Below, in pieces: positions 1 through 11,425 of a stretch of 64,000 nucleotides of DNA (position 1 is its first letter; the number at the start of each line of letters is the position of its first letter). The notes under the pieces are model-generated. The model was not told the DNA's origin, made no database searches, and worked only from the letters and a program-made list of their open reading frames with translations. The DNA comes from Azonexaceae bacterium. Lineage in GTDB: Bacteria; Pseudomonadota; Gammaproteobacteria; Burkholderiales; Rhodocyclaceae. The position numbers and the translations under genes were made by a program. The DNA lies in assembly GCA_009469675.1 (NCBI GenBank), contig SSSZ01000060.1, positions 1 through 64,000 of the forward strand, written 5' to 3'.

Positions 1-138
1 AACCATGTCTTCAAAGACCTCGATGCCGTCGAGCAGACGCTGTTCGACGGCATCGTCGCCCTGGAAAACAACCCCACTCGAATCCAGTCCATGACCGGAT
101 TTAGGTGGATAACATCTATATCAATGAATGCAAATTAG
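1..138 (+). CDS. IS630-family transposase, C-terminal end (partial)
   Basis: The frame is open from the first base of the window to the TAG at 136-138 and gives 45 residues. It resembles the tail of IS630/Tc1-type DDE transposases: a short helix with paired acidic residues, then PTRIQSMTGF and WI before the stop, where the family usually has an R-S-M/L-T-x-F-x-W-I motif. The catalytic DDE residues would lie outside the window. The frame runs into the terminal inverted repeat, as is usual at the end of compact insertion sequences. Family assignment rests only on this short tail, so the exact IS name cannot be given. Confidence 0.7.
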   Translation, partial: NHVFKDLDAVEQTLFDGIVALENNPTRIQSMTGFRWITSISMNAN

Positions 139-1101
139 TATCAGTTCGGGATCGAAGGCGATCCCGGCCTGGCCGGTCATGTGGGCAAAGGCATCGGCAG
201 CGCTCCAGGCCCGCTTGTAGGGGCGTTCGCTGGTCAGGGCGTCGAAGACGTCGGCAATCGCCACGATCCGCCCTTCCAGGGGAATGGCTTCGCCGGCCAG
301 CCCCGCGGGATAGCCGCTGCCGTCCCATTTCTCGTGGTGGGTAAGGGCCACGGTCCTGGCCAGCCGCAAGAGATCCGAGCCGTGCTCGCCGATGATCTCG
401 GCGCCGATGGCGGCATGGGTCTGCATGATTTTCCACTCGTCGGGGTCGAGGGGGCCGGGTTTGGTCAGGATACGGTCGGGAATGCCGATCTTGCCGATAT
501 CGTGCATCGGCGCGGCGTTGAGCAGGAGTTCGGCTTCGCCCGCCGAAGCCCCCGCCGCCAGCGCCAGAAGCTGCGAAGTGTGGCTCATGCGGATGACGTG
601 CATGCCGGTTTCGTTGTCGCGGTACTCGGCCGCCCGCCCCAGGCGGCGGACAATCTCGACGCGGGTCTCGGCGAGTTCTGCCGTGCGCTCGCGCACCATC
701 CTTTCCAGGGCGAGGCTCTGGTTGCGGCGTTCCAGGTGCATCTGCACGCGCAGGCGAACGATGGCCGGGTGGCAGGGCTTGGGCAAATAATCGACGGCCC
801 CCAGCTGCAGGCCCCGGGCCTCGTCGCTGGCTTCCCCCAGGGCGGTGACGAAAATCACCGGAATGTGGCGGGTGGCGAGGTTGGCCTTGAGGCGGCGGCA
901 CACTTCGTGGCCGTCCATGTCCGGCATCATGACGTCGAGGAGGATGAGGTCGATGGTTTCCCGGCGCACCATCTCCAGGGCGTCGGCGCCCTTGGTCGCG
1001 AACACCACCCGGTATTGGTCGCGCAGCATGCCGGCGAGGGTGGTGATGTTTTCGGGTACGTCGTCGACCACAAGAAGGGTGCCGCCCGGTTGTCTAGCCA
1101 T
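121..1101 (-). CDS. Response regulator with HD-GYP domain, 3' end replaced by an IS
   Basis: Predicted cyclic-di-GMP phosphodiesterase response regulator, 326 residues. An N-terminal receiver domain (about 8-125) has the acidic pair in VVDDVP, the phosphoacceptor Asp in [11 protein letters not shown] and the Lys of PKP. A short linker leads to an HD-GYP domain (about 145-320) with [20 protein letters not shown] and AIADVFDAL. The metal-binding HD and GYP motifs are intact. The family normally continues some 20-40 residues past the GIAFDPEL stretch; here the last five codons (ILICIH after L) and the TGA come from the inserted element. The start overlaps the stop of the upstream kinase by 8 bases, so the two are almost certainly one phosphorelay. 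Whether the shortened enzyme is active cannot be told. Confidence 0.9.
   Translation of the reverse strand: MARQPGGTLLVVDDVPENITTLAGMLRDQYRVVFATKGADALEMVRRETIDLILLDVMMPDMDGHEVCRRLKANLATRHIPVIFVTALGEASDEARGLQLGAVDYLPKPCHPAIVRLRVQMHLERRNQSLALERMVRERTAELAETRVEIVRRLGRAAEYRDNETGMHVIRMSHTSQLLALAAGASAGEAELLLNAAPMHDIGKIGIPDRILTKPGPLDPDEWKIMQTHAAIGAEIIGEHGSDLLRLARTVALTHHEKWDGSGYPAGLAGEAIPLEGRIVAIADVFDALTSERPYKRAWSAADAFAHMTGQAGIAFDPELILICIH
126..141. repeat. Terminal inverted repeat (one end) of the IS630-type element
   Basis: Read on the minus strand this end is ATACTAATTTGCATTC. It begins exactly where the HD-GYP gene loses its expected sequence, after the codons for F-D-P-E-L. The first 16 bases match the ends of the 102-104 bp repeats found at 41.7, 44.9 and 53.8 kb at 13 positions. 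The other end of the element is outside the window, so the repeat cannot be confirmed as inverted here. Confidence 0.6.
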
Positions 1102-4100
1102 GGCTGTCGTCTCCTAAAAATTGCTTGTTCTCCGCCGCCAGAGCTTCCCTCAGCCGCGCCAGAGCCGTTTCGGCGGTGGCAAAATCGTATCGCTCGATGG
1201 CGGCGGCGATCTCTTCCCACTGCCGGCGCTGGGACGAAGCCCTGAGCCGGGGGGCGAATTCCTGGGCCAGATCGACGGCAGCGGTGTCCCGCTGGGCCAG
1301 GAGATCGGCCAATTCAGCCCATTCGGCCGGCCGCGGCAGACGGCCCCGGCCGGCCGCGGGGGCAGCCTCACCGGTTTCTGCGTCGAGGGCGTCCAGCCCC
1401 GCCAGGAAGGGGTCCAGACAATCCAGCAGGGGCGGCAGCAGGGTGGCGCAAAGCCCCTCGTCCTGGTTGCGGGCCGCCGTGAAGAGGGCCTGGGCGGCAT
1501 CGCACAGGGCAAGGGCGCCCAGGGTATGGGCGACGCCCTTGAGGGAGTGGCACAGCCGCACCTGGGCTTCCCAGTCGCCGGCAGCTGCGGCGGCGGCAAA
1601 CTGGGCTTGGAAGGATCGTCCCTGGTTGTCGCGGAACTGGCGCAGGACGCGGCGCAGGAGGTCCGGCCGGCCGTCGACGTTGGTCAGGGCAAGGCCGAGG
1701 TCGATGCCGGGGATTTCCGCCAGGCCCGGGGAATCCGCCGGAGAAGCGGCGGGAGCGGCCGGGGGCAAAGGCGGCGCGGCCAGGGCGGCCGGGGCGGCGC
1801 CGGCAATACAGCGGCGGATGGCCTCGTAGAGCGCCGGCAGGCGGATCGGTTTGGCCAAATGGGCGTTCATCCCTGCCGCCAGGCAGTGATCGACGTCGGC
1901 CGGCAGGGCGTTGGCGGTCAGGGCGATGATCGGGATGGCCCGGGTCGCCGGATTGTCGCGCAACCTGGCGGTGGCCGTGTAGCCATCCATGACCGGCATG
2001 TGGCAATCCATCAGGATCAGGTCGGGAGCCTTCTCGGCCACCGCCGCCAGGGCTTCGGCGCCGTTCTGGGCCAGCCGGGCGGAGAGGCCGACCTTGTTGA
2101 GCAGCGCCAGGGCGAGTTCCTGGTTCACCCGGACGTCCTCGACGAGCAGGATGTCGAGGCGGCTGAACGGGTGCCAGACCAGGTCGTCGGGCTTGCGGCG
2201 GTCGACGACCGGCCGGGGCGGGGGCGATTCGCCCAGGCAACGGGCAAGTTCGGCGTAGAGCTGGGCGGCGCTGAGGGGCTTGGCGAGAAGGCCGTCGATT
2301 TCGGCCTCGACCCGACTTAACTCGCCGTGGTTGCAAAAGGCGCTAATCATCACCATGGGCGGCGCCGCCACGCCGCGGCGGGCGAAGGCGGCCCGCAGGC
2401 GGCGGATGGTCGCGACGCCATCGACCCCGGGCATCTGCCAATCGACGAGGCAAGCCAGGAAGGGCGGCGCCCCGTCGGCGTCCACAAGCGCCTGGGCCGC
2501 CACCCCGTCGGCCGCCACGGCCACCGGCAGGCCGGCCCGGCGAAGGAATTCGGCGAGGAGATGGCGAACGATGGCATTGTCGTCCACCACCAGGACCGGG
2601 CGGTCGCCGTATTGGCCGAGGCGCCGGGCCAGGTCGGCGACGCCCCGGCGGCGGTCCGGACCGGAGGTCTTGAACACCGCGGTGAAGTGGAAGGTGCTGC
2701 CCTGCCCCGGCGTGCTCTCGGCCCAGATCCGCCCCCCCATCAGGTCGACGAGATGGCGGCTGATCGCCAGTCCCAGCCCGGTGCCGCCATAGCGGCGCGT
2801 GGTCGAGGCATCGGCCTGGTTGAAGGGCTGGAACAGCCCGGCGATCTGCTCCGGCGTCATGCCGATGCCCTGGTCGGCGACGGAAAAGTGGAATTCGATG
2901 CGCCCGGCCTCGACAGCGAGGGTTTCCACGGCGACGACGACCGACCCGGCGGTCGAGAATTTCACCGCATTGGCCGCCAGGTTGATGAGCACCTGCCCCA
3001 GGCGCAGGGGGTCGCCGATCAGCAGATAGCTGTCGTCGCCGATGTCGTAGGTCAGTTCGACCCCCTGCTTTTCCGCCCGCAACGCCAGCACCCCGGACAA
3101 TTGCTCGAAGACCGCCTCGAGCTTGAAGGGCAGCTCTTCCATCTGGAGCTTGCCGGACTCGATCTTGGAGAAATCGAGGATGTCGTTGATGATGCGCAGG
3201 AGCGCCTCGGCCGCCGCCTTGACCTTGTCCACGTAATTGCGCTGGCGCTCGTCGAGGGCGGTGTCGAGGCAGAGATCGGTCATGCCGATGATGGCGTTCA
3301 TCGGCGTGCGAATCTCGTGGGACATGTTGGCGAGGAAATTGCTCTTGGCCTGGCTCGACTGCTGGGCGGCGGCGCGGGCCTGTTCCAGGTCGGCGAGCAG
3401 GTTGTGGATTTTGGTCACGTCGCGGGCCACGCCCAGGATGCCGAGCACCGCGCCGTCGACGCCGCGCACCGCGGTGGCGATCGCCTCGAGCAAAGCCGGC
3501 CGGCCATCGCGGCGGTAGGTGACGCGAAAGTCGCGGGTAACAGGCTGCACGGCGTCGACGGCGGCCTGATCGATGGCGCCCAATTGGGCGGCGAGGTCGG
3601 CCGGGAACAGGTCGCCATCGACCCGCCCCGGAATGGCGGCAACCTCGGCGTCCGCCAGTTCGGCGAAGGCCCGGTTGCAATAGCGGTAGACGCCGTCGGG
3701 GCTTTTCATCCAGACCAGATCGGGAATCGCCGCCAAAAGCGAATCGAGTTCCTGCCGCTGCTGTTCCGAACGGACCAGTTCCCGGGTGATTTCCTCCGAC
3801 AACTCGACGATCTGCCGGCGGGCCCGGTGCTGCTCGGTGACGTCGAGAAAGCTCCAGACCCGGCCGACGACCTGGTCACCCATGCGCTGGGGATGGGAAA
3901 CACAGGTGAAGACGCGGCCGTCCCGCAGGTGCAGAGTGTCGCGGGGAGTGATCTCGGAACTGTCGGCGCTGGCCGGCAGATTGGCCGAAAACTGCCGCGG
4001 GTCGGCGAGCTGGCGGCGCGCCTGCTCGACCAGTTGCTGCTGGTCCGCCGCCGCCAGGTCGTCGGGAATCCCCCACATCTCGTGAAAGCGCCGGTTGGCG

Positions 4101-4798
4101 GAGGTGGCCCGCCCGGCTTTGTCGATGACCAGTACGCCGTTGTCGATGGCGTCCAGGGTGGCTTCGATCTGGGCCAGGCCGGCCGCCATCCGCCGGGAGG
4201 CCTCGTTTTTTTCGCCGATATCGAGAAAGGCGCCGATGATTCCGGCGACCCGGCCCTTTTCGTCGCAGAACACCCCTTTGCTGTAGATCACCTCCCGCGT
4301 CCGTCCGTGGCAATCCTTGAGTTCGTACTCGTACTGCTGGTTCTCGGGCGCCGCCATGAGCGCCAGATCCTTCTGGTGGTAGGTTTCGGCAAGCTCCCCC
4401 GGCCACAGTTCGTGGACCGTCTTGCCGCGGATCTGGGCGGCGCTGACCCCCATGATTTCGGAAAACAGGGCATTGCAGCCCAGATAGCGGCCTTCCCGGT
4501 CCTTGTAGAAGGCGGCTACCGGCAGCGCGTCGAGCAGGGTTTCGACGAAGCGGGCGGCGCGCAATTCGGCCACGTCCACCGCCTGCTGCAGCCGGCCGAA
4601 CCTGGCCTGCAAGGCCCATCCGGCGAAGGCGGAAAACAGCGCCGCAACGGCCAGTCCGAGCAGAATGGCCTGCCCGGCCGTCGGCGTCCCGCCAAAAAAA
4701 ACCACCCCGCCCAGCACGTATGCCGCCAAGGCCAGCACCACGATGCCAAAGGCCATGGCGTAGAAGCCAACGCGCCCCCCCTGCGCCGACGTATCCAT
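1094..4798 (-). CDS. Hybrid sensor histidine kinase (PAS-PAS-PAS-HisKA-HATPase-REC-REC-Hpt)
   Basis: Inner-membrane hybrid kinase of 1234 residues for a multistep phosphorelay. Two predicted membrane helices lie at about 12-62 with almost no periplasmic loop, so the signal is probably cytoplasmic or in the membrane. Three PAS-like domains follow (about 80-200, 205-325 and 345-465). The HisKA phosphorylation site [11 protein letters not shown] is near residue 492, followed by an ATPase domain with the GxGLGLAI glycine box. Receiver 1 (VVDDNA, phosphoacceptor in CLVDWQMPG near 784), receiver 2 (LVEDVR, phosphoacceptor in LMDCHMP near 931) and a C-terminal Hpt domain (CHSLKG near 1082) complete the relay. 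The gene overlaps the downstream REC-HD-GYP gene by 8 bases, and that protein is the obvious output partner. The architecture resembles BarA/TorS-type unorthodox kinases; the signal is unknown. Confidence 0.93.
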   Translation of the reverse strand: MDTSAQGGRVGFYAMAFGIVVLALAAYVLGGVVFFGGTPTAGQAILLGLAVAALFSAFAGWALQARFGRLQQAVDVAELRAARFVETLLDALPVAAFYKDREGRYLGCNALFSEIMGVSAAQIRGKTVHELWPGELAETYHQKDLALMAAPENQQYEYELKDCHGRTREVIYSKGVFCDEKGRVAGIIGAFLDIGEKNEASRRMAAGLAQIEATLDAIDNGVLVIDKAGRATSANRRFHEMWGIPDDLAAADQQQLVEQARRQLADPRQFSANLPASADSSEITPRDTLHLRDGRVFTCVSHPQRMGDQVVGRVWSFLDVTEQHRARRQIVELSEEITRELVRSEQQRQELDSLLAAIPDLVWMKSPDGVYRYCNRAFAELADAEVAAIPGRVDGDLFPADLAAQLGAIDQAAVDAVQPVTRDFRVTYRRDGRPALLEAIATAVRGVDGAVLGILGVARDVTKIHNLLADLEQARAAAQQSSQAKSNFLANMSHEIRTPMNAIIGMTDLCLDTALDERQRNYVDKVKAAAEALLRIINDILDFSKIESGKLQMEELPFKLEAVFEQLSGVLALRAEKQGVELTYDIGDDSYLLIGDPLRLGQVLINLAANAVKFSTAGSVVVAVETLAVEAGRIEFHFSVADQGIGMTPEQIAGLFQPFNQADASTTRRYGGTGLGLAISRHLVDLMGGRIWAESTPGQGSTFHFTAVFKTSGPDRRRGVADLARRLGQYGDRPVLVVDDNAIVRHLLAEFLRRAGLPVAVAADGVAAQALVDADGAPPFLACLVDWQMPGVDGVATIRRLRAAFARRGVAAPPMVMISAFCNHGELSRVEAEIDGLLAKPLSAAQLYAELARCLGESPPPRPVVDRRKPDDLVWHPFSRLDILLVEDVRVNQELALALLNKVGLSARLAQNGAEALAAVAEKAPDLILMDCHMPVMDGYTATARLRDNPATRAIPIIALTANALPADVDHCLAAGMNAHLAKPIRLPALYEAIRRCIAGAAPAALAAPPLPPAAPAASPADSPGLAEIPGIDLGLALTNVDGRPDLLRRVLRQFRDNQGRSFQAQFAAAAAAGDWEAQVRLCHSLKGVAHTLGALALCDAAQALFTAARNQDEGLCATLLPPLLDCLDPFLAGLDALDAETGEAAPAAGRGRLPRPAEWAELADLLAQRDTAAVDLAQEFAPRLRASSQRRQWEEIAAAIERYDFATAETALARLREALAAENKQFLGDDSHG

Positions 4799-4876
4799 CG
4801 ATCCCCCCTCCTTGTCGCCGCCAAGGATAGCCGTTTTTTAGCCGCTCTTGCCAGCCGCCGGCGGGGTCGGAGCGGG

Positions 4877-6154
4877 TCAGCGGTGGCGGCTGCCGCTCCG
4901 GTGCTGGGGCGGATGCCCGCCGGGACGGGGGGCGGCGCCGCGGGGCTTGCCGCCGGCCGGAGCAGGCTTGCCGCCGCGGGGCTGGGGCGCCGGCCGGGGT
5001 TGCGCGTGGAGCGAGGGTTCGAAGCCGCTCACCGCCTCCTTGGGCAATTCGCGGCGGATGAGCTTTTCGATGTCCTTCAGGTTGCCCCGTTCGTCATGGC
5101 AGACCAGGGAAATCGCCTCGCCTTCCTGGCCGGCCCGGCCGGTGCGCCCGATGCGGTGGACGTAGTCTTCGGCGACGTTGGGCAGTTCGAAATTGACGAC
5201 GTAGGGCAAGGCGTCGATGTCGATGCCGCGGGCGGCGATGTCGGTGGCCACCAGGGCGACCAGCTTGCCGGCCTTGAAGTCGGCGAGGGCCCGGGTGCGG
5301 GCGCCCTGGGTCTTGTCGCCGTGGATGGCGGCGGCGTTGACGCCGGCCTTGTCGAGTTTTCTCGCCAGGGCGTCGGCGCCGTACTTGGTGCGGCAGAAGA
5401 CGAGCACCTGATGCCAGCCGCGGGTCTCGAAAAGGTGCAGCAGCAGGTCGCGCTTCTTTTCCCGATCCACCTCGATGATGCGCTGATTGACGGTTTCGGC
5501 GGCGGTGTTGCGGGGGGCCACGTCGACGCTCTGGGGGTCGTGCAGGAGGCCGGCGGCGAGTTCGCGGATGTCGGGCGAGAAGGTGGCGGAAAAGAGAAGG
5601 TTCTGCCTTTCCTTGGGCAGCAGGGCGATGATTCTCTTGATGTCGCGGATGAAGCCCATGTCGAGCATGCGGTCGGCTTCGTCGAGGACGAGGATTTCGA
5701 TGGCGGAAAGATTGACCGTGCGCTGCTGCACATGGTCGAGAAGCCGGCCCGGGGTGGCGACGACGATATCGACGCCGCGGCGCAGGGCGGCGATCTGGGG
5801 ATTGATGCCGACGCCGCCGAAGACGGTGGTCGAAGTGACGGGGACGTATTTACCGTAGGTGCGCACGCTTTCCTCGACCTGCATGGCGAGTTCGCGGGTC
5901 GGCACCAGGACGAGAACGCGGGGCGCCTTGGCGACCCGGGACAGGCGGTCGGTGGCACCGCTGGTCAGGCGTTGCAGGATGGGCAGGGTGAACCCCGCCG
6001 TCTTGCCGGTGCCGGTCTGGGCCGTGGCCATGAGGTCGCGGCCGCCCAGCACGGCGGGGATGGCCTGGCGCTGGATGGGCGTCGGGGTGTCGTAGCCCTG
6101 CTCGCCGACGGCGCGCAGAAGTTCGGCCTTGAGGCCGAGTTCGGTGAATTGCAT
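4877..6154 (-). CDS. rhlE: DEAD-box RNA helicase, RhlE type
   Basis: ATP-dependent RNA helicase of 425 residues, acting in rRNA maturation or RNA turnover in this family. Motifs in order: Q-motif region [10 protein letters not shown], Walker [17 protein letters not shown], the DEAD box in [15 protein letters not shown] in LFSATFS, ARGIDI, and [10 protein letters not shown]. The C-terminal 45 or so residues are Pro/Gly/Arg/His-rich, a flexible basic RNA-binding tail typical of RhlE. The ATG at 6154 was chosen because it begins the conserved N terminus and has GGAG about ten bases upstream; an in-frame extension to 6577 lies inside metZ and has non-helicase composition. It sits downstream of metZ with a small hairpin between them. 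Confidence 0.93.
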   Translation of the reverse strand: MQFTELGLKAELLRAVGEQGYDTPTPIQRQAIPAVLGGRDLMATAQTGTGKTAGFTLPILQRLTSGATDRLSRVAKAPRVLVLVPTRELAMQVEESVRTYGKYVPVTSTTVFGGVGINPQIAALRRGVDIVVATPGRLLDHVQQRTVNLSAIEILVLDEADRMLDMGFIRDIKRIIALLPKERQNLLFSATFSPDIRELAAGLLHDPQSVDVAPRNTAAETVNQRIIEVDREKKRDLLLHLFETRGWHQVLVFCRTKYGADALARKLDKAGVNAAAIHGDKTQGARTRALADFKAGKLVALVATDIAARGIDIDALPYVVNFELPNVAEDYVHRIGRTGRAGQEGEAISLVCHDERGNLKDIEKLIRRELPKEAVSGFEPSLHAQPRPAPQPRGGKPAPAGGKPRGAAPRPGGHPPQHRSGSRHR

Positions 6155-6168
6155 GCAAACTCCAGGGG

Positions 6169-6190
6169 GCGCCCCGAAAAGCCGGGGCGC
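6169..6190 (-). terminator. Short GC hairpin between metZ and rhlE
   Basis: An 8-bp perfect stem (GCGCCCCG with CGGGGCGC) closes a six-base loop right after the metZ stop codon. On the minus strand it is followed by C residues and then the rhlE ribosome-binding site, with no U-tract. If it works it would be a weak or Rho-assisted terminator, or a stabilising mRNA end. Confidence 0.35.
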
Positions 6191-6197
6191 GGAAAAC

Positions 6198-7379
6198 TCA
6201 GATGAGGGAAAGGCCGCGTTCGAGGTCGGCCGAGAGATCCTCCACCGCTTCGAGGCCGACTGCGATGCGCAGCAGGCCGTCGCCGATGCCGGCCGCGGCC
6301 CGGGCTTCCGGGGAGATGCGGCCATGGGTGGTGGAGGCGGGATGGGTGATGGTGGTCTTGACGTCGCCGAGGTTGGCGGTGATAGAAAGGAGCCGGCAGG
6401 AATCGACCACCTGCCAGGCCTGGTCGCGGCTGCCCTTGACTTCGAAGGAGACGATGCCGCCGCCGCTCTTCTGCTGCCGGCGGGCCAGTTCGTACTGGGG
6501 GTGGGACGGCAGGCCGGGGTAGAAGACCCGCGCCACCTTGGGATGGGCTTCCAGCCAGGCGGCCAGCCGGGCGGCATTGGCGGACTGGGCCTCGATGCGG
6601 ATGCGCAGCGTCTCCAGACCCTTGACCAGCACCCAGGCGTTGAAGGCGGAAAGGGTCGGACCGGCGGTGCGTAGGAACTTGAAGACTTCCTCGGTGAGCT
6701 TGCGGGGGCCGCAGACGGCGCCGCCCAGCACCCGCCCCTGGCCGTCCAGGTACTTGGTGGCCGAATGGACGACGAGGTCGGCCCCGAGTTCCAGGGGCCT
6801 TTGCAGGATGGGCGTGCAGAAGCAGTTGTCGACGGCGACCAGGATGTCGCGCCGGTGGGCGATTTGGGCCAGGAGCCCGATATCGGCGATTTCGGTGAGC
6901 GGGTTGGAGGGGGTTTCCAGGAAGAAGAGCCGGGTCTCGGGGCGGATGGCGGCTTCCCACGCGGCCGGGTCGGTCTGGGAAACGAAGGTGGTGGTGATGC
7001 CGGTGCGCGACAGAATGTTGTTGCAAAGCTGCACCGTGGCGCCGAACAGGCCGCTCGAGGCGACGATGTGGTCGCCGGCCTTGAGGTGGGCCATGACCGT
7101 GGCCATGATGGCCGCCATGCCGCTGGCGAAGGCGACGCAATCCTCGGCCCCTTCGAGGGCGGCGAGGCGCTCCTCGAACATGGTCACCGTCGGGTTGGAG
7201 AAGCGGGAATAGACGTTGCCCTCCTCTTCCCCGGAAAAGCGCCGGGCGGCCTGGGCGGCGTTGTCGAAAACGAAGCTGGAGGTGAGGTAGAGGGCCTCGG
7301 AATGTTCGTTGAACTGGCTGCGCTCCTGGCCGGCACGCACGGCCAGGGTTTCCGGGCGGTAGTCGGGTAGATCGGCCAT
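6198..7379 (-). CDS. metZ: O-succinylhomoserine sulfhydrylase
   Basis: PLP enzyme of 393 residues in the Cys/Met metabolism family. It is predicted to convert O-succinylhomoserine and sulfide to homocysteine in direct-sulfurylation methionine synthesis. The PLP lysine lies in [10 protein letters not shown] (about residue 211), and the N-terminal YSRFSNPT and FASGMAAI segments are family-typical. The start codon shares one base with the purF stop (TGATG), so the two are translationally coupled. purF-metZ linkage is widespread in beta- and gammaproteobacteria. O-acetylhomoserine sulfhydrylase is less likely, given the length of about 393 residues and the context, but substrate cannot be proven from sequence. 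Confidence 0.92.
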   Translation of the reverse strand: MADLPDYRPETLAVRAGQERSQFNEHSEALYLTSSFVFDNAAQAARRFSGEEEGNVYSRFSNPTVTMFEERLAALEGAEDCVAFASGMAAIMATVMAHLKAGDHIVASSGLFGATVQLCNNILSRTGITTTFVSQTDPAAWEAAIRPETRLFFLETPSNPLTEIADIGLLAQIAHRRDILVAVDNCFCTPILQRPLELGADLVVHSATKYLDGQGRVLGGAVCGPRKLTEEVFKFLRTAGPTLSAFNAWVLVKGLETLRIRIEAQSANAARLAAWLEAHPKVARVFYPGLPSHPQYELARRQQKSGGGIVSFEVKGSRDQAWQVVDSCRLLSITANLGDVKTTITHPASTTHGRISPEARAAAGIGDGLLRIAVGLEAVEDLSADLERGLSLI

Positions 7380-8917
7380 CAGTCCTGGCCTCCCGCCGCC
7401 AGTTGCAGCACCAGCTGCTGCGAGGCCTTGCCGTCGCCGTCGTCGTCGCCCTTGCTGCCCTTGCCGCTGCGCCGGCCTTCGACGGCGTCGAGGTAGTGTT
7501 CATCGACGTCACCGGTGATGTAGCAGCCGTCGAAACACGAGGCGTCGAATACCGTGATGTCGGGGTTGATGCTGCTCACCGACTGCTTGAGGGCGTCGAT
7601 ATCCTGGTACACCAAGGCGTCGGCGCCGATCTCGCTGGCGATGCCTTCGTCGGTGCGGCCGGTGGCGATGAGCTCCTGGCGGGTCGGCATGTCGATGCCG
7701 TAGACGTTGGGGAAGCGCACCGGCGGCGCCGCCGAGGCGAAATAGACCTTGAGGGCGCCGGCGGCCCGGGCCATGTCGACGATTTCCCGGCTGGTGGTGC
7801 CGCGCACGATGGAATCGTCCACCAGCAGCACCCGCTTGCCCTTGAATTCCTGGCCACAGGTGTTGAGCTTCTGGCGCACCGACTTCCGCCGCATGGCCTG
7901 GCCCGGCATGATGAAGGTGCGGCCGACGTAGCGGTTTTTGACGAAACCTTCCCGGTAGGGGATGGCCAGGGCCTGGGCCAGCTGCATGGCGGCCGGCCGG
8001 CTGGAATCGGGAATGGGGATGACGACGTCGATTTCCTCGACGGGAATGGTCCGCCGGACCTTTTCGGCGAGCAGTTCGCCCATGCGCAGCCGGGCCTCGT
8101 AGACCGAGACGCCGTCGATGACGCTATCGGGCCGGGCGAGATAGACGTATTCGAAGATGCAGGGGGCGTAGGTGGGCTGCTGGGCGCACTGGCGGCTGTG
8201 CAGGTTGTGGTTGAGGTCGATGAAGACGGCTTCGCCGGGTTCGATGTCGCGCACGATCTCGAAACCCAGGGTGTCGAGGGCCACCGATTCGGAGGAGACG
8301 AGGTATTCGGTGCCGGCCTCGGTCTCGTTCTTGCCATAGACCAGCGGACGGATGCCGAAGGGGTCGCGGAAGGCCAGCAGGCCGTAGCCGGCGATCAGGG
8401 CGACGACGGCGTAGGCGCCGCGGCAGCGACGATGGACGCCGGCCACGGCGTTGAAGATGCTGTCCACATCGAGTTCGTAGCCGTGGGAGGCGGCCTGCAG
8501 CTCGTGGGCCAGCACGTTGAGCAGCACCTCGGAATCGGAATTGGTGTTGATGTGCCGGCGGTCCATGCGGAACATCTCGTCCTTCAAGAGGTCGGCGTTG
8601 GTCAGGTTGCCGTTGTGGCCGAGGACGATGCCGAAGGGCGAATTGACGTAGAAGGGCTGGGCTTCGGCGAAGTTGTAGGCGGAGCCGGCGGTCGGGTAGC
8701 GTACGTGGCCGATGCCCCAGTTGCCGGGCAGGGCGCGCATGTTGCGGGTGCGGAAGACGTCGCGCACCAGGCCCGGCCCCTTGTGCAGGTGGAAGGTGTT
8801 GTCCTCTGCCGTAGCGATGCCTGCTGCGTCCTGGCCGCGGTGCTGCAGCACCATCAAGCCGTCGTAAAGCAGCTGATTGACCGGCGTTGTCGCCATTACC
8901 CCGAGAATCCCGCACAT
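7379..8917 (-). CDS. purF: Amidophosphoribosyltransferase
   Basis: First committed enzyme of purine synthesis: PRPP plus glutamine gives phosphoribosylamine. 512 residues, close to the usual 505-510. The mature N-terminal nucleophile Cys2 is in MCGILGV, followed by the class II glutaminase residues ([24 protein letters not shown]). The C-terminal phosphoribosyltransferase domain carries the PRPP loop [14 protein letters not shown] near residue 365. It lies 10 bases after cvpA and is coupled to metZ. Confidence 0.97.
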   Translation of the reverse strand: MCGILGVMATTPVNQLLYDGLMVLQHRGQDAAGIATAEDNTFHLHKGPGLVRDVFRTRNMRALPGNWGIGHVRYPTAGSAYNFAEAQPFYVNSPFGIVLGHNGNLTNADLLKDEMFRMDRRHINTNSDSEVLLNVLAHELQAASHGYELDVDSIFNAVAGVHRRCRGAYAVVALIAGYGLLAFRDPFGIRPLVYGKNETEAGTEYLVSSESVALDTLGFEIVRDIEPGEAVFIDLNHNLHSRQCAQQPTYAPCIFEYVYLARPDSVIDGVSVYEARLRMGELLAEKVRRTIPVEEIDVVIPIPDSSRPAAMQLAQALAIPYREGFVKNRYVGRTFIMPGQAMRRKSVRQKLNTCGQEFKGKRVLLVDDSIVRGTTSREIVDMARAAGALKVYFASAAPPVRFPNVYGIDMPTRQELIATGRTDEGIASEIGADALVYQDIDALKQSVSSINPDITVFDASCFDGCYITGDVDEHYLDAVEGRRSGKGSKGDDDGDGKASQQLVLQLAAGGQD

Positions 8918-8927
8918 AGCCTTGTAC

Positions 8928-9419
8928 CTAACTGAATCGAATCCGTTTCGCCAAATCGGCCGGCAGCCAGGGCTTTGCAGCCAGGACTGCCGTTTCCAGC
9001 GGCGCTGCGAGCGTCGCTTCCTTCCACCACGTCTGCCGCGGCGCTGAGGTCATACCCCCGACCGCCACCAGCACCATGGCCATCATGACCCCGCGCAGCA
9101 CGCCGAACACCATGCCGAGGAGGCGGTCCGACAGGCTCAGCCCGAGGGCTTTAATCAGCCCCCGCACGGCCAGCCGCACCAGGGCCATGACCACCAGCAC
9201 GCCGACGAAGAGCGCGGCACAACCGGCCAGCGCCCGCATCGCCGGATCGGCAATGCCGGCAAACACACTCTGGCCCAATTCGGCGCCGAATTCCAGGGCG
9301 GCGAAGAAGGCCAGCACCCAGGCGGCCAGGGCGACCAGTTCGCCCACTACCCCCCGCCACAATCCGAGGAGCAGCGAAGCCGCGACGATGCCGAGGACGA
9401 CATAGTCGAAAATGGTCAT
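8928..9419 (-). CDS. cvpA: CvpA family membrane protein
   Basis: Integral membrane protein of 163 residues with about four hydrophobic segments (about 5-22, 30-50, 65-90 and 103-125), starting [12 protein letters not shown] as is typical of CvpA. The family is needed for colicin V export in Escherichia coli and is linked to envelope-stress and bile tolerance; its molecular function is not settled. It overlaps the upstream SPOR gene by four bases (ATGA) and immediately precedes purF, the classic cvpA-purF order. Confidence 0.93.
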   Translation of the reverse strand: MTIFDYVVLGIVAASLLLGLWRGVVGELVALAAWVLAFFAALEFGAELGQSVFAGIADPAMRALAGCAALFVGVLVVMALVRLAVRGLIKALGLSLSDRLLGMVFGVLRGVMMAMVLVAVGGMTSAPRQTWWKEATLAAPLETAVLAAKPWLPADLAKRIRFS

Positions 9420-10123
9420 TGCTTCGCCGTCACCACTCCCGAAACGCCGATCCGCTTCATTTTCTCCAGAGCCTTGTCGGCCGCCTCCCGGTTCGGGAAG
9501 GGACCGGCCCGCACCCGCGTCTTCTTGCCCTGGGGCGTTTCCAGCGGTTCGGTATAGACCTTGATGCCGAGTTCGCTGAGCTTGCTCTTCAACTGCTTGA
9601 CGTTGCCCTCGTTGGCGAAGGCGCCGATCAGGATGACCTGCTCGCCGCCCCTGGCGGTCGGCCCCTCGCCCTGGCCGCCCAGGATGGCAGCGGCCCGCTT
9701 GGCTTCGCTGTCGGCGTCCTTGGCCTTGGCCGTGGGTTTTTCACTGGGCTTCTCGACGGCTTTGTCGGCCGCGGCCTTGGCCGCCGGCTTGTCACCGGGT
9801 TTGTCGGCCGGTTTGGTCGCTTCGGCCGGTTTTTCCGGCTCGGCGGCCTTGGGCCGGGCGTCGGCCGGCGCCGGCCGTGCCTCGGCCGGTTTGGCTTCGA
9901 TCGCCGCTTCCGGCTTGGCCGGGGGCATGGCCCCGAACTTGGGGGCAAAGGGCTTGTCGTCCTGGCCGGGAATGCGGATTTCGACATCCTGGCTGGGTTG
10001 GCGCGGCTCGTGGTCCATAATCATGGGCAAAACGACGGCGACCAGGGTGACGAAGGCGATCGCACCGACCAGCCTGCGGCGGGCGCGTTTCTTGAGGTGC
10101 GTTTGGGCGTCGGTTTCTTCCAT
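9416..10123 (-). CDS. dedD: SPOR-domain protein, DedD-like
   Basis: 235 residues: a short cytoplasmic N terminus, one transmembrane helix (about 17-37), a long Ala/Lys/Pro/Glu-rich periplasmic linker (about 60-155) and a C-terminal SPOR domain (about 158-235: VILIGAFANEGNV, KTRVRAGPF, AADKALEKM). SPOR domains bind denuded peptidoglycan at the division septum, so a late division role like that of DedD is likely. Located between folC and cvpA as in E. coli. The linker is low complexity and probably disordered. Confidence 0.88.
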   Translation of the reverse strand: MEETDAQTHLKKRARRRLVGAIAFVTLVAVVLPMIMDHEPRQPSQDVEIRIPGQDDKPFAPKFGAMPPAKPEAAIEAKPAEARPAPADARPKAAEPEKPAEATKPADKPGDKPAAKAAADKAVEKPSEKPTAKAKDADSEAKRAAAILGGQGEGPTARGGEQVILIGAFANEGNVKQLKSKLSELGIKVYTEPLETPQGKKTRVRAGPFPNREAADKALEKMKRIGVSGVVTAKQ

Positions 10124-10126
10124 GGG

Positions 10127-11425
10127 TCAACGGCGCTCGGCGAGCGCTTCGAGCGCCCCGGCCACCGTATAAAACGATCCGAAGGCGAGGATTCTATCAC
10201 TTTCGCCCGCCCTCCCCCGGGCGGCCTGCAGGGCGGCCGCCGGCGAGGCATGGCACTGGACGGAACCGCCCAGTCCCTGGGCCTCGATGATCGCCGCCAG
10301 GCTTTCCCCGGTGGTCCCCCGCGGCCCCGCCAGGGTGGCGGCATACCAGAAATCAACCTTGCCCTTCAAAGGCGCCAGGGCGCCGGCGATATCCTTGTCG
10401 GCCAGCATGCCGACCACGGCGTGGGTCTGGTCAAAAAACCCCATGGACGACAGGTTGTCGGCCAGCACCTTGACGGCTTGCGGATTGTGGCCCACGTCGA
10501 GGACGATGGCGGGCTTGCCTGGCACAACCTGGAAGCGGCCCGGCAGTTCGGTTTCGATCAGGCCGGTGCGGATGGCCTGCATGCTCACCGGCAGGCGTTC
10601 GCCCAGGGCGTCGAGGGCGGCCAGGGCGACCGCCGCGTTGTAGAGCTGCGTCGGGCCGCGCAAACCGGGGTAGGCCAGGGAACGTTTGACCAGGCGGTCG
10701 CCGGAACGGCACCACCAGCGCCACTGCAGGCGGTTTTCGCTGTCCCGGGAGAAGCCGAAGTCGCGGCCGATGAGCCGGAGATCGGAGCCGCAGGCCGCGG
10801 CATGGTCGAGAAGGGACTGGGGCGGCTGGGGATCAGCGCACAACGCCGGGCGCCCGCGCCGGAAGATGCCGGCCTTTTCGAAACCGATGGCTTCGCGGTC
10901 CGGACCCAGCCAGTCGGTATGGTCGAGGGCGACGGTGGTGACAATGGCCAGGTCGGGATCGTAGGCATTGACGGCGTCGAGCCGCCCGCCCAGGCCGACT
11001 TCCAGGATGACGGCCTCGACCCCGGCGGCGGCGAAGACCTCCCAGGCGGCCAGGGTGCCGAACTCAAAATAGGTCAGGGGGACATCGCCGGCTGACCGGC
11101 GCGCCGCCTCGACCCGGGCGAAGGCGGCACAGAGCGCGCCGTCCTCCACCGGCCGGCCGTTTACCCGGACCCGCTCGTTGTAGGCCAGGAGATGGGGCGA
11201 GGTGTAGCAGCCGACGCGGTAGCCCGCCCGGTCGATGATGGCTTCCAGGTAGGCGCAGGTGGAACCCTTGCCGTTGGTGCCGCCGACGACGACGAGGGGG
11301 CCGATGGGCGTCTGGCCGAGGGCGTCCTTGACCCGGGAGACGCGCTCCAGCCCCAGCTCGATGCCGGCCTGCCCCTTGGGATGCAGCCCTTCGAGGTGGG
11401 CCAGCCAGTCGGTGAGCGAGTTCAA
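10127..11425 (-). CDS. folC: Bifunctional dihydrofolate/folylpolyglutamate synthase
   Basis: Adds glutamate to dihydropteroate and then to folates. 432 residues with the ATP-binding loop GTNGKGS (49-55), the following [15 protein letters not shown] segment, [12 protein letters not shown] and LDVGHNPQA, all Mur-ligase/FolC signatures. The start overlaps the accD stop by four bases, and the next gene follows after three. The accD-folC-dedD-cvpA-purF order is conserved across beta- and gammaproteobacteria. Confidence 0.96.
   Translation of the reverse strand: MNSLTDWLAHLEGLHPKGQAGIELGLERVSRVKDALGQTPIGPLVVVGGTNGKGSTCAYLEAIIDRAGYRVGCYTSPHLLAYNERVRVNGRPVEDGALCAAFARVEAARRSAGDVPLTYFEFGTLAAWEVFAAAGVEAVILEVGLGGRLDAVNAYDPDLAIVTTVALDHTDWLGPDREAIGFEKAGIFRRGRPALCADPQPPQSLLDHAAACGSDLRLIGRDFGFSRDSENRLQWRWWCRSGDRLVKRSLAYPGLRGPTQLYNAAVALAALDALGERLPVSMQAIRTGLIETELPGRFQVVPGKPAIVLDVGHNPQAVKVLADNLSSMGFFDQTHAVVGMLADKDIAGALAPLKGKVDFWYAATLAGPRGTTGESLAAIIEAQGLGGSVQCHASPAAALQAARGRAGESDRILAFGSFYTVAGALEALAERR

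Noticed and set aside
2327..6205. A 1292-codon open frame on the plus strand
   Set aside because: It is antisense to the histidine kinase and rhlE; its product is a low-complexity Gly/Arg/Asp mix with no domain, as expected opposite high-GC genes.
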